DNA from: DATEHQ01 sp035279525
GTDB lineage: Bacteria; Chloroflexota; Dormibacteria; Dormibacterales; Dormibacteraceae
Direction of reading: 5' to 3'
DNA length: 53,321 nt
Assembly (NCBI GenBank): GCA_035279525.1
Contig: DATEHQ010000003.1
Span: 1 to 53,321 of the forward strand
Shown: piece by piece, positions 15,581-25,928 of the stretch
Numbering within the stretch: position 1 is the first letter of the stretch
Layout of the letters: each line of letters begins with the position of its first letter
Made by a program: the position numbers and the translations under genes
Notes under the pieces: model-generated
What the model was told of the DNA's origin: nothing
The model's input: the letters and a program-made list of their open reading frames with translations, nothing else
The model's database searches: none

Positions 15581-16720
15581 GGCCGCGACCTCGCCCCAAC
15601 GCCGTCGGGTGGGAAAGGTTCGGTATCGATCCGGCGGGATGAACTTCAGGTCTTCGCCCGCGCGGACGATCTGCCACCCGCCCTCGTGCACCAGGCGGTG
15701 GTGGTGGTAGCAGAGAGGGAGGAGGTTGCGCATCGTCGTCGGGCCGCCGTGCGAGCGGAACTCGATGTGATGTGGGCTCGTCCAGCTGATCGGCCGGTCG
15801 CACCCGGTCCACGCGCACGTGCTGTGCCTTGCCTTGAGGGCTCGCCACTGCGCGGGTGACACGTTGGGCGTTGCCCGGCCGACGTCGATCACGACCGAGC
15901 CCGACTTCACGACGCGGGAGAGCATCCCGTCGCACGCGATGCGCTGCGCGGTCTTGCGCGAGATCGGCATGCCGTTCTGAAGCTCGGCGAAGCCGTCGGT
16001 CGTCATGTTCACGCTGATGTGCGGGCGCACTCGGTTGTGCCTGGGCAGCGTGCCTTTGTCGAGCGCGTGCCTCACGACTTCGGAGAATGCATCGGTGCGT
16101 CGCTGCTTGGGCGTGCGCCTGTCCTCTTCGCCGAGGCGCTTGCTCAGGCCATCGATCGCGGCGCGCAGCGCGGCACCGGTCTCCTGGTCGAGGACCGCAT
16201 CGAGCTTGTACATGTTGCCCATCGCGCTGAGGTGCAGGTAGCGCTGCTCGTAGTCCTCTTCGGCATCGTGGTCGAAGCCGTCAGGGTCCACCAGGTAGCG
16301 GACGTGCTGCGCGATCCAGCGAAGGTTCTTGACCGACTGTTGTTTTGCAAGTCCGATCCACCATTCCTCGTCGATGACCTCGCGCTTCTCGCCGAGCTTG
16401 TCGCGCAGGTGGCAGATGATGGCCGCGGACTGGTAGCCGAGCCGGCCGTCGCGCACAGCGATGGCGACCTGCGGCATGGACTCCAGCTGCTCGCCGACGC
16501 AGAGGCGGTCGGACGCGGAGGTGGGGCACATGGAGCATTCGTTGGCGAGCCAGGATACGGGGGTACGTCCTGTGAGGTGGTGCTCGCCCCGTTTCACCGA
16601 TGCGCGGGCGGCGCGGGCGAAGGTGGCCTCGAGCCGATCGATGAGAGAGCGCAGCCGAACAGGGTCGAGATCGGTGTGTTGCTCAACCTCGCGAACGGCG
16701 TCAGCCAGCCGATCCAGCAT
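15578..16720 (-). CDS. DUF222 / HNH endonuclease family protein
   Basis: 380 residues: an N-terminal DUF222 domain (about 1-240) and a C-terminal HNH nuclease domain with CAWTGCDRPISW, the catalytic SPHHIEFRSHGGPTTMRNL and LCYHHHRLVHEGGW. Such proteins are abundant and often multicopy in actinobacterial-type genomes; many are linked to intron- or mobile-element-like spread, but their role is unclear. ATG 16720 is chosen because a perfect promoter ends 6 nt upstream; the ATG five codons further upstream lies inside its -10 box. Confidence 0.9.
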   Translation of the reverse strand: MLDRLADAVREVEQHTDLDPVRLRSLIDRLEATFARAARASVKRGEHHLTGRTPVSWLANECSMCPTSASDRLCVGEQLESMPQVAIAVRDGRLGYQSAAIICHLRDKLGEKREVIDEEWWIGLAKQQSVKNLRWIAQHVRYLVDPDGFDHDAEEDYEQRYLHLSAMGNMYKLDAVLDQETGAALRAAIDGLSKRLGEEDRRTPKQRRTDAFSEVVRHALDKGTLPRHNRVRPHISVNMTTDGFAELQNGMPISRKTAQRIACDGMLSRVVKSGSVVIDVGRATPNVSPAQWRALKARHSTCAWTGCDRPISWTSPHHIEFRSHGGPTTMRNLLPLCYHHHRLVHEGGWQIVRAGEDLKFIPPDRYRTFPTRRRWGEVAA

Positions 16721-16726
16721 GCGAAA

Positions 16727-16755
16727 ATCATACAAATGTTCGCTCTAAATGTCAA
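16727..16755 (-). promoter_or_regulatory. Near-consensus sigma-70 promoter of the HNH gene, leaderless
   Basis: TTGACA (16755-16750), a 17-bp spacer, TATGAT (16732-16727), then 6 nt to ATG 16720. Transcription would start at or next to the start codon. This is the clearest leaderless promoter in the window. Confidence 0.85.
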
Positions 16756-16840
16756 GCAAAATCTGCAACACAACAACATCCGCCAGGCAACCAAGGCGCA
16801 CCCCAACCGCCCTCTTCGCTGTCACTTGACCCGCGTGGCC

Positions 16841-16869
16841 TTGACACCAAGACGTGGAATCTGATTGAA
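16841..16869 (+). promoter_or_regulatory. Putative promoter of tetR
   Basis: TTGACA at 16841-16846, a 17-bp gap and ATTGAA at 16864-16869 as a weak -10. It lies just upstream of the TetR operator-like palindrome. Confidence 0.4.
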
Positions 16870-16879
16870 TAGCCAACCA

Positions 16880-17476
16880 ATGTTGAATGATCGTTCAACC
16901 AAACCCGACACCCGCGAGCGAATCCTCGAAGCCGCGTTCACCGTCCTCTCTCGGCAGGGCTACGAAAACGTCTCGATCAAAGACATCGCCGAAGCGGCGG
17001 GCGTGGCCCAGGGCCTGGTCCATTACCACTTCAAGTCGAAGCAGCAGCTCGTGCTGGCAGTGCTCGACTTCGTGTGCCAGAAGGTCGAGATCGCGGCGGC
17101 GACAGGCGAAGCGGGAGCCCTCGAGGCCTTCGCGGACATGAAGCGCACGCTGGTGGACAGCCGCGACGCCAACTCCTTGTACGTGCAGCTGATCGGCGTG
17201 GGACTGCACGACGCGCTGGTGGGTGGCGGAGTCAGGGACTTCATCCGCTCCGAACGGACTCACATCGAGGAGCTCGCAAAGCAGGTCCTTGCCGAGCGCG
17301 GCCAGGACGCTACGCCAGCGCGTGGCATCTCCGCGGTGGTGTGGGCGGCGGTCCTCGGAATCATGATCCAAAGCCTCGTCGATCCGGAATTCGACGCGGA
17401 CGAGGCGGTGGACACGCTCGCCGCGATGTCACTCTCGGCGGTATATCCCGGCGCGCAATCGCGCCCGGAAGCGTAG
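16880..17476 (+). CDS. TetR-family transcriptional regulator
   Basis: 198 residues from ATG 16880. An N-terminal HTH is evident (RERILEAAFTVLSRQGYENV, then VAQGLVHYHFKSKQQLVLAV); the C-terminal part is a ligand-binding helical bundle. It lies 14 bp upstream of an MMPL exporter gene and probably represses both. An 18-bp near-perfect palindrome covering its first codons is a likely self-operator. Confidence 0.93.
   Translation: MLNDRSTKPDTRERILEAAFTVLSRQGYENVSIKDIAEAAGVAQGLVHYHFKSKQQLVLAVLDFVCQKVEIAAATGEAGALEAFADMKRTLVDSRDANSLYVQLIGVGLHDALVGGGVRDFIRSERTHIEELAKQVLAERGQDATPARGISAVVWAAVLGIMIQSLVDPEFDADEAVDTLAAMSLSAVYPGAQSRPEA
16882..16899. promoter_or_regulatory. TetR-type operator overlapping the tetR start
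   Basis: GTTGAATGATCGTTCAAC is palindromic except for one central pair. It begins at the G of the tetR start codon, downstream of the putative promoter. Binding there would block transcription of tetR and the MMPL gene. Confidence 0.6.
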
Positions 17477-17490
17477 GAGGAAAGGGAAAA

Positions 17491-19803
17491 GTGTTCGCAG
17501 CCTGGGGTCGATTCGTCTACCGAAACCGATGGGCGGTGCTGGTCGGCTCCGCCGTCCTGCTCGCCATCTCCGTCGTCTTGCTCCTCGGGGGCGGCACTCT
17601 GCAGAGCGGCGGCCCGCTGAGCAGCAACCTCGAGTCGGCGCGAGCGCAGAACATCATCAACGCGCAGCTGAACTCGAACACCAAGCCGACGTCGAGCTTC
17701 GACCTGATCTTCAAGAGCAACACGATGAGCGTCGGCGACAGCGCCTACCAGTCGGCTGTCAACGATGCACTGGCTCCCATCAAGGACGACAGCCGCGTCG
17801 TCAAGCTCACGACTCCCTACTCGGGGAGCCCGCAGCTGCAGGCCGCGCTGACTTCGACGAACGGCCACGAGGCGCTGGTCATCATCGAGCTGAGCTCGAC
17901 CGGGCAGAAGGCCTGGACCGACTACACGGACCTGCGCGGGAAGGTGCAGTCGAGCACCCTGCAGGTGACCGGCACGGGATTCGTGCCCATCAACAAGGCG
18001 TTCAACACGACGCTCGAGTCAGACCTCCAGCGCGCCGAGTACGTCTCACTGCCGCTGACGTTGATCCTTCTCGTCCTCATCTTCGCCGGCCTCGTCGCCG
18101 CCGGCCTGCCGCTCGGCGTCGGACTGCTCACCATCGTGGGCGGAATTGGCGGCACCTTCTTCCTCAACCGCTTCACCGACGTGTCGCAGTACGCGCTGAA
18201 CATCGTGACCCTGATCGGCCTCGGCGTGTCGATCGACTACTCGCTGTTCATCGTCAACCGGTTCCGCGACGAGCTCGCGAAGGGCGCGAGCCGCGAAGAC
18301 GCCGTGTCGACCACGATCGCAACCGCGGGACGAGCGATCACGTTCTCCGGATTGACGGTGGCGGTCGGCCTGTCGGCGATGCTGTTCTTCCAGGGCACGT
18401 TCATGGCGTCGATGGGCGCGGCCGGCGCGATCGTCGTCGCGGTCGCGGTGGTCTACGGCCTGACATTCCTGCCCGCGCTGCTTTCCGTGATCGGGCCCGG
18501 CGTCAACCGCCTGAGCTTCGGATCGGTGGGTCGCGGCGGCAGCGAGCGCGGCTTCTGGCACACGCTGGCGACCTGGGTGATGAAGCGGCCGATCGTGGTG
18601 CTCGTGCCCACGGTCGCGTTCCTCGTGATCGCTTCCCTGCCCTTCTTCAGCCTGCGCCTGGCCAACGGCAACGTCGACATGCTGCCGCAGCACCTCGAGG
18701 CGAGGCAGGGCTACGACCGGCTGGTCGCGGACTTCCCCGGCCAGGGCGAGACCACGTACGACATCGTGGTCAGCTATCCCGACGGGACGCCGCTGACCGC
18801 CAACCGGATACAGGACCAGTACGCGCTGATCAACCGCGTCGCGCAGATCCCCGGGATCATCAAGACGACGTCGATCTACAACCTCGACTCGAAGCTCGGC
18901 CTCTATGACTACGAACAGCTGTACACGGGCGATCCCAACAACATCCCCGCGGCGGCGCGGCCGAGGATCGCGGGCACCGTCGGCAAGACGATGATCCTGA
19001 TGCAGGCGACGAGCAACGCCGACCCGTCGTCTGACACCGCGCGCAACATACTCAAGGCCATGCGCGCCGACCAGGGCGTGAGCGGCGGGAAGGTGTTGAT
19101 CGGCGGACAGACCGCCGTCGACGTCGACGTGATCAAGTTCATCTACGACCAGGTGCCGCTGGCGGTCGGCAGCGTGGTGCTGGCGACCTACATCCTGCTG
19201 TTCCTGCTGACCGGATCGGTGGTGCTGCCGCTCAAGGCGGTGCTGCTGAACTTCCTGTCCATCGGCGCGTCGTTCGGAGCGCTGGTGTTCATCTTCCAGC
19301 AGGGCCACTTCTCCGGTCTGCTGGGATTCACGCCCCAGTCGCTGGACCCGAGCATCCCAGTGATCCTTTTCTCGATCGTGTTCGGGCTGTCGATGGACTA
19401 CGAGGTCCTGCTCGTGAGCCGCATGCACGAGGAGTACGTGCGCCTGGGCGACAACACCGCGGCGGTGGCTTCGGGCCTGGAGCGCACCGGGCGGCTGATC
19501 ACCGGCGCCGCGGCGATCATGTTCGTGGTGTTCATGGCCTTCGGACTGGCCGAGGTCGTGATCATCAAGGCCATCGGCATCGGGCTCGCGATCGCTGTCG
19601 CGATCGACGCGACGATCGTGCGCACGCTGGTGGTGCCGGCGGTCATGCGCCTGCTCGGCGACGTGAACTGGTGGGCGCCGCGGCCGCTGCGGTGGCTGTA
19701 CGACCGGATCGGGATCGGAGACCTGGGGGTCTCGCCTCGCGTGCCCTCGTCGCTCGGCGCGGTTTTGCCGGCGGTTAAGAGTCCCGAGGAGGTCGCCGTC
19801 TAG
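17491..19803 (+). CDS. MMPL-family RND exporter
   Basis: 770 residues from GTG 17491, preceded by AGGAGGAAAGGG. It has two copies of the MMPL layout: one helix, a large extracytoplasmic loop and a five-to-six-helix bundle each. In the first bundle GLGVSIDYSLFIVNRFRDEL and in the second FGLSMDYEVLLVSRMHEEYV carry the conserved Asp-Tyr pairs used for proton coupling. Relatives export lipids, siderophores or drugs. The TetR gene directly upstream suggests induction by a small hydrophobic ligand. Confidence 0.94.
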   Translation: MFAAWGRFVYRNRWAVLVGSAVLLAISVVLLLGGGTLQSGGPLSSNLESARAQNIINAQLNSNTKPTSSFDLIFKSNTMSVGDSAYQSAVNDALAPIKDDSRVVKLTTPYSGSPQLQAALTSTNGHEALVIIELSSTGQKAWTDYTDLRGKVQSSTLQVTGTGFVPINKAFNTTLESDLQRAEYVSLPLTLILLVLIFAGLVAAGLPLGVGLLTIVGGIGGTFFLNRFTDVSQYALNIVTLIGLGVSIDYSLFIVNRFRDELAKGASREDAVSTTIATAGRAITFSGLTVAVGLSAMLFFQGTFMASMGAAGAIVVAVAVVYGLTFLPALLSVIGPGVNRLSFGSVGRGGSERGFWHTLATWVMKRPIVVLVPTVAFLVIASLPFFSLRLANGNVDMLPQHLEARQGYDRLVADFPGQGETTYDIVVSYPDGTPLTANRIQDQYALINRVAQIPGIIKTTSIYNLDSKLGLYDYEQLYTGDPNNIPAAARPRIAGTVGKTMILMQATSNADPSSDTARNILKAMRADQGVSGGKVLIGGQTAVDVDVIKFIYDQVPLAVGSVVLATYILLFLLTGSVVLPLKAVLLNFLSIGASFGALVFIFQQGHFSGLLGFTPQSLDPSIPVILFSIVFGLSMDYEVLLVSRMHEEYVRLGDNTAAVASGLERTGRLITGAAAIMFVVFMAFGLAEVVIIKAIGIGLAIAVAIDATIVRTLVVPAVMRLLGDVNWWAPRPLRWLYDRIGIGDLGVSPRVPSSLGAVLPAVKSPEEVAV

Positions 19804-19816
19804 GCCCGGCGCGACG

Positions 19817-19822
19817 CATAAT
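19817..19822 (+). promoter_or_regulatory. -10 box 6 nt before the dnaG GTG
   Basis: CATAAT followed by exactly 6 nt and GTG 19829. No ribosome site and no clear -35. Consistent with a leaderless dnaG transcript. Confidence 0.5.
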
Positions 19823-19828
19823 CGCGTC

Positions 19829-21601
19829 GTGCCCACGCTTGGGTCCGACGACGCCTTCGCGGAGGTCAAGGCGAAGGTCGACCTGGTCAAGGTCGTGTCG
19901 GAGCACGTCCGCCTCACGAAGCGGAACCGGGACCTGTGGGGGCTGTGTCCCTTCCACTCGGAGGACAGCCCCTCGTTCAAGGTCAATCCGCAGATGCAGT
20001 CGTGGTACTGCTTCGGGTGCGGGCGGTCGGGGGACGTCTTCACGTTCGTCGAGCTGATCGAGAAGACGGACAAGCGTGGGGCGTTGGTGCTTCTTGCGGA
20101 GCGGGCGGGGGTCGAGCTCCGGAAGCTGTCGCCCGAGCAGAAAGAGCGGGCGGACGTGCGCAAGCGCGTGCTCGAGATGCTCAAGCTGGCGGCGCAGTAC
20201 TACGAGTACGTCCTTTGGAAGCTGCCGGCGGGCGAGCCGGGGCGGCGGCTGCTGGAGTCGCGGCACGTGTCGGAGGAGACCGCGCGTCTCTTTCAGCTTG
20301 GTTTTGCGCCTGCGGGGCGCGGGTTCGCCGAGTACCTGAGGGCGAAGAAGCGATCGCTGGCGGACGCGTCGGAGGCCGGCTTGATGCGGCGCGACGGGAC
20401 GGACTTCTTCGCGGAGCGGCTCGTGATACCGATCCGGGACGAGCGGGGGGCGGTGGTGGCGTTCACCGCGCGCACGGTCCGGGCCGACGAGCTGCGGAAG
20501 TACATCAACTCGCCGGAGACGCCCGCATACATAAAAGGAAGAGTGCTGTTCGGGCTGGACCTCGCGCGGGACTCGATCGCGCGGCTCGGGTTCGCGGTCG
20601 TCATGGAGGGTCAGTTCGACGTGATCACGGGCCATCACTACGGCGTTACGAATGCCGTGGCTTCGTCGGGCACGGCGCTGACCGAGGAGCAGGTGCGGCT
20701 GCTGAAGCGGTTTACGGACGAGGCGCTGCTGGTGTTCGACGCCGACCGGGCGGGGCGCGAGGCGGCGCGGAAGGCCTCGGTGTTGACTGCAACGCTCGGG
20801 ATGCGTTCGCGTGTGGCGACAATCCCCGGCGCCAAAGATCCGGACGAGTTCCTGCGGGCGGGCGGCGCGGAGGCGGCGGCGCGGTGGGAGGAGGTGGTCT
20901 CACGCGCTCCTTCCGGGTTCGAGGCCGGGGTGGAGGAGTACTCGGCGGGTCTCAATCCCAGCAACTCAAACCAGGTGGAGCAGGTGGGTGGCAGGCTGCG
21001 GGAGTGGATCCGGCAGTTCCCGGCAAACCTCCACGAGGCATACGCGGAGCTCGCGGAGCGGAAGACAGGGATCTCGCGGCACCTGCTGTTGGGGGATCCG
21101 CCGCCGCCTGTGCCTTTGGCGAAGCCTGCGGTGAACGGAGGGCGCTCTGGTTCTCGCTCGGGCGCGATCAGCAAGAAAACGACGCCAAGTCGGTATCTCG
21201 TACAGTTGCTTGCCGTTCGTCCGGCCGCCCTGGATCGCGTGCGCATGCTGCTCACCGTGGAGGAGCTGGACGCGGACGATCGCGACATTTTCATCCGTAT
21301 GCTGGAGAGCTACGAGCGCGGGGGACCCACCGGGCTCGAGGCCGATCTAGCCGGCTATCCCGCCGAGGAGCAAGACCTGATCAGACGAGCATGGGCGGCC
21401 CCGCCGCCGAACGTAGATGACGAGGTGGCGATCGAGCTTGCGGAGAGGATCCGCCTCGAGCACATGAAGGGTATGCACAGTGGGATAATCCGCCAGCTAT
21501 CCGAGGCCGAAAGGGGCCGGGACTCGGAGTCGGTGGCGCGATTGGAGTCAGAAGCCAGGGAACTGGCCCGCGCCATCACGGATATGGAAAGGAGAGGTTA
21601 G
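19829..21601 (+). CDS. dnaG: DNA primase
   Basis: 590 residues, a normal length. The N-terminal zinc-binding domain has CPFHSEDSPSFKV and CFGCGRSGDVF. The RNA-polymerase/TOPRIM core follows, with VVMEGQFDVI, ASSGTALTEEQ and LVFDADRAGREAA carrying the metal-binding Glu and Asp residues. A helical C-terminal region would contact the replicative helicase. The gene lies 14 bp upstream of rpoD, the classic macromolecular-synthesis order, here without rpsU. Confidence 0.96.
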   Translation: MPTLGSDDAFAEVKAKVDLVKVVSEHVRLTKRNRDLWGLCPFHSEDSPSFKVNPQMQSWYCFGCGRSGDVFTFVELIEKTDKRGALVLLAERAGVELRKLSPEQKERADVRKRVLEMLKLAAQYYEYVLWKLPAGEPGRRLLESRHVSEETARLFQLGFAPAGRGFAEYLRAKKRSLADASEAGLMRRDGTDFFAERLVIPIRDERGAVVAFTARTVRADELRKYINSPETPAYIKGRVLFGLDLARDSIARLGFAVVMEGQFDVITGHHYGVTNAVASSGTALTEEQVRLLKRFTDEALLVFDADRAGREAARKASVLTATLGMRSRVATIPGAKDPDEFLRAGGAEAAARWEEVVSRAPSGFEAGVEEYSAGLNPSNSNQVEQVGGRLREWIRQFPANLHEAYAELAERKTGISRHLLLGDPPPPVPLAKPAVNGGRSGSRSGAISKKTTPSRYLVQLLAVRPAALDRVRMLLTVEELDADDRDIFIRMLESYERGGPTGLEADLAGYPAEEQDLIRRAWAAPPPNVDDEVAIELAERIRLEHMKGMHSGIIRQLSEAERGRDSESVARLESEARELARAITDMERRG

Positions 21602-21615
21602 AGATCGCGCGGGTT

Positions 21616-23262
<1,647 letters not shown>

Positions 23263-23265
23263 TTT

Positions 23266-23284
23266 CCTCCCCATCATGGGGAGG
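23266..23284. repeat. Half copy of the intergenic hairpin repeat between rpoD and the next gene
   Basis: CCTCCCCATCATGGGGAGG is a perfect palindrome except at its centre and matches the first hairpin of the double-hairpin family. It begins 4 bp after the rpoD stop. The ATG in its loop (23276) is the start of the next gene, so the hairpin could end rpoD transcription or mask that start. Confidence 0.6.
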
Positions 23285-24325
23285 TCGCGCCTGCAAAGAG
23301 CGATCGCGACCGCGGCCGTCCTGCTTGCCGCAGCGTTCATCGCCACCACCCAGTTCGTCCACCCGACTTTCCCGACTGCAGCGGCCAATCCAGACGACCC
23401 ACCGCCCGGCGTCGACCTCATCTACCTCCTCGGCGCCCAGCCCCACACGCTCGTCGCCTACGACTGGAGCGGCCATCGTCGTGGCTCCATCACCGTCCCG
23501 AGCTGGGTCATGCGGCAGACCATCCGGATGGCGCCGGACGGCGATGCATTTCGGATGGATCCGGGCGGCTACGGCGAGACCGACGCCGTCTACCTCGATC
23601 GCCTCGGCCACGTCATCGCCCGGGCCAACGGCGACTCCTTCAGCCCGCAGGCGTGGTCGGACGACCTCCGCCACATCTGCCTCAATGGCGGCACCGGCAT
23701 CGTCGTCCGGCGGCCCGGCGAGCCCGATCGCCTCGTCACGATCCAAGCCGGCCCCGACCTGACCGGCGACGTCGCGCTGGAAGCATGCGGCATGCGCGCC
23801 GGCCTGGCCGTGCTCACATCCCGGACCGGTGTCTTCGAGGCCGGTCCCCCGACCATCACCGTCGCCGCGATCAGCCTCTCCACCGGGGCCGTGCTCAACA
23901 GCCGCAAGTGGGCAACCGCCGACGCCATCTCGTCCCTCGACGCCGCCTACGTCGCGGTCACCGCGCAGGATGGAGTGGAGCCGACCACGATCTATCGGAC
24001 GGCGGATCTGAACCACGAGTTCGGCCGGCTCGATCCCGGCCTCAAGCCGCTCGCGTTCAGCGGCGACGACACGGAGATGCTCGTCACAGTCAAGTCCGAC
24101 ACCGGCCAGGCGATCGAGGCTTTCGACTGGCGGACGAAGCGGGTGGCGTGGAGGTACGACCAGAGAGGCATGAGGTTCGGCGCCACCATCGCGCGGCCGA
24201 ACAGCCACGAGTTTGCGGTCCAGATCGTCGACTTGAACGGCGCGACCCAGGGCGTCGTCATCTCCCGCACCGACGGGTCGACCACGCGGCTGCCGTACGG
24301 AATCCCGGTGATGGTCAACAATTAG
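23276..24325 (+). CDS. Secreted hypothetical protein, probably beta-propeller
   Basis: 349 residues with an N-terminal hydrophobic segment (about 9-28; LQRAIATAAVLLAAAFIATT) acting as signal peptide or anchor. The rest is rich in short beta-strand-like repeats with Asp/Gly turns (LVAYDWSGHRRGSITVPSWV, EAFDWRTKRVAWRY), resembling a WD/PQQ-type propeller, but no catalytic motif was recognised. The start codon lies inside a hairpin repeat and lacks a ribosome site; a later start is possible. Confidence 0.7.
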   Translation: MGRSRLQRAIATAAVLLAAAFIATTQFVHPTFPTAAANPDDPPPGVDLIYLLGAQPHTLVAYDWSGHRRGSITVPSWVMRQTIRMAPDGDAFRMDPGGYGETDAVYLDRLGHVIARANGDSFSPQAWSDDLRHICLNGGTGIVVRRPGEPDRLVTIQAGPDLTGDVALEACGMRAGLAVLTSRTGVFEAGPPTITVAAISLSTGAVLNSRKWATADAISSLDAAYVAVTAQDGVEPTTIYRTADLNHEFGRLDPGLKPLAFSGDDTEMLVTVKSDTGQAIEAFDWRTKRVAWRYDQRGMRFGATIARPNSHEFAVQIVDLNGATQGVVISRTDGSTTRLPYGIPVMVNN

Positions 24326-24338
24326 CGCCAGGAAGAAC

Positions 24339-24995
24339 ATGCCGGTCATCACGATCGGGCGGCAGTTCGGGGCAGGGGGCGCCACGGTCGGCCACATGCT
24401 GGCCGAACGTCTGCACGCCGACTTCCTCGACTCCAACATCATCGACGAGGTCGCGCGCCGCCTCCAGGTCCCGAAGGAGGAGGTCGAGGCCGAGGACGAG
24501 CACCCCGGCTCGCTCCTGGCCCGGCTGCTCGTGGCCCTCGGCAGCGCCAGCAGCGAACCCCTCATCCCTCCCGAGGCGACCGCCTGGACGCCGCCTAACG
24601 CGGCGCCCACCTTCGACACGCGCAAGGCCGTGCTCACCATCACCCAGCACGTGCTCCAGGAGGCGGCCCGCGCGGGCAACGTCGTGATCGTGGGCCGCGG
24701 CGGCGCCTACATCCTCAGGGACTTCCCCGGCGCCCTGCACGTCTTCCTGAGGGCGTCCGAAGCCAACCGGGTCAAGACGATCATGGCCCGCTTCAACATC
24801 ACCTCGGAGGACGAGGCCAGAAAGCGCATCAAGCAGACCGACGAAAACTGGACCGCCTACATCAAGCAGGTGTACGGCCACGACCGCAACCACCCGGGGC
24901 ACTACGACATGGTCCTGGACACCGGCCGCCTCGGCTACGACACCACCGTCGAGGCGATCCTGACGGCGCTCAAGACGACCAAGCCGATACGCTAG
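24339..24995 (+). CDS. Cytidylate kinase-like family protein
   Basis: 218 residues. ATG 24339 follows AGGAAG. The N-terminal P-loop is ITIGRQFGAGGATVG, and VIVGRGGAYILRDFPGALHVFL plus RIKQTDENWTAYIKQVYG match the cytidylate-kinase-like family (Pfam Cytidylate_kin2). Members are small P-loop phosphotransferases; whether this one acts on CMP is uncertain. The gene is 13 bp downstream of the secreted protein gene. Confidence 0.85.
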   Translation: MPVITIGRQFGAGGATVGHMLAERLHADFLDSNIIDEVARRLQVPKEEVEAEDEHPGSLLARLLVALGSASSEPLIPPEATAWTPPNAAPTFDTRKAVLTITQHVLQEAARAGNVVIVGRGGAYILRDFPGALHVFLRASEANRVKTIMARFNITSEDEARKRIKQTDENWTAYIKQVYGHDRNHPGHYDMVLDTGRLGYDTTVEAILTALKTTKPIR

Positions 24996-25006
24996 TCACC
25001 CTCAAA

Positions 25007-25300
25007 GTGGTCCACTCCCTGGGTTCCCGCACGTCCGGCGTCGACGGCTCGAGCGAAGGCGGCCGGATCAACACGGTCAACCTGCCCGCCAACCTCATGC
25101 TGTTCGGGGTCGGCCTCCTGCAGACGCTCCAGAAGGCCAACCCGAAGTCGAAGCTCAGCGTGGCGCCGGTCCAGGTGGATGGGATCTGGTGCCTGCAGCT
25201 CAGCTACGAGGGCGACGAGCCGAAGGACGTGCCCGCGACCTGGAACGGCCATCGCGTCGTGCTGAACAAGATCGAGCCACCGAAAGCGCCGAGTGCCTGA
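25007..25300 (+). CDS. Hypothetical 97-aa protein
   Basis: GTG 25007 opens a frame of ordinary composition (LPANLMLFGVGLLQTLQKAN, VDGIWCLQLSYEGDEPKDVP). No signal peptide or known domain was recognised. It lies 11 bp after the kinase-like gene and overlaps the next by 8 bp, which supports it being real and cotranscribed. Confidence 0.65.
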   Translation: MVHSLGSRTSGVDGSSEGGRINTVNLPANLMLFGVGLLQTLQKANPKSKLSVAPVQVDGIWCLQLSYEGDEPKDVPATWNGHRVVLNKIEPPKAPSA

Positions 25301-25502
25301 CCCCTTCGCCCCCGACGCCAGCATCCGCTCCATCATCTCCCGCCTGGGCGACCGCGGCCGCGATGCGCTGCGACGACATGGCTACGAGGTCGGCGAAGGA
25401 TTCGTCGACGTGCTTTCCCAGTACCAGACCCTCGAGCATGCCGCCCGGACCGAGCGGCTGCGCGACCTGGACGGCTTGCTGAAGGAGCTCAACGCGACCT
25501 AG
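25293..25502 (+). CDS. Hypothetical 69-aa helical protein
   Basis: GTG 25293, overlapping the previous gene. The sequence is mainly amphipathic helix (IRSIISRLGDRGRDALRRHG, then RTERLRDLDGLLKELNAT). No family was recognised. Overlap and composition favour a genuine small gene. Confidence 0.6.
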   Translation: MPDPFAPDASIRSIISRLGDRGRDALRRHGYEVGEGFVDVLSQYQTLEHAARTERLRDLDGLLKELNAT

Positions 25503-25604
25503 CAAACCTATTTACACAGTTTTGACGTTCCAATTGGAAAGCCCCAGGTGTAAGCTGCCACGAAATTCGGATTTCCATCGTTATAGAGATCGAGGTACAC
25601 GTCA

Positions 25605-25868
25605 TTGCAAAGGTCGAGGCTAGAGTCGGACAAGGGCAAGTGCTCGTGCGGACGCCGCATGAAGGACGCCGCCATCTACACCTACCGCTCGCACACCGAC
25701 CGCTACCTCTTCCACCGTTGTGACTGCGGCACGGAGTGGACGGAGCACCTCACCGACGTGGACCCGACCGACCCCGTCAGCTCCGACGAGGTCCTAGAGG
25801 TGCACACGCAGCTGGCCAAGTTCGAAGGCTCCATCGCCGAGCTGCTCCAGCCTCACCCTACGCAATAA
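25605..25868 (+). CDS. Small zinc-ribbon-like hypothetical protein
   Basis: 87 residues if TTG 25605 is the start; ATG 25659 is the alternative but would remove the first two cysteines. KCSCGRRM and HRCDCGTEW form two CxC pairs about 25 residues apart, suggesting a zinc-binding knuckle. The upstream gap (25503-25604) is AT-richer with TTGACG at 25522 and TTATAG at 25581, possible promoter parts. A strong terminator follows. Confidence 0.6.
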   Translation: MQRSRLESDKGKCSCGRRMKDAAIYTYRSHTDRYLFHRCDCGTEWTEHLTDVDPTDPVSSDEVLEVHTQLAKFEGSIAELLQPHPTQ

Positions 25869-25874
25869 GAAAGA

Positions 25875-25900
25875 AGCCCTCCCCGACGCCGGGGAGGGCT
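25875..25900. terminator. Strong bidirectional hairpin terminator
   Basis: Perfect 10-bp arms AGCCCTCCCC and GGGGAGGGCT with a 6-nt loop. An A-rich stretch on the left becomes a T-rich tract (TTCTTTCTTATT) for leftward transcription, so it mainly ends the phosphoesterase gene. It also separates it from the convergent zinc-ribbon gene. Confidence 0.85.
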
Positions 25901-25928
25901 GAAAACGCGATTCAAACGGCTTGATGGG

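Noticed and set aside
18046..20184. 712-codon open frame on the minus strand opposite the MMPL and dnaG genes
   Set aside because: Composition is dominated by Arg, His, Asp and Gln, as expected for antisense of GC-rich genes, and it covers two well-supported genes.
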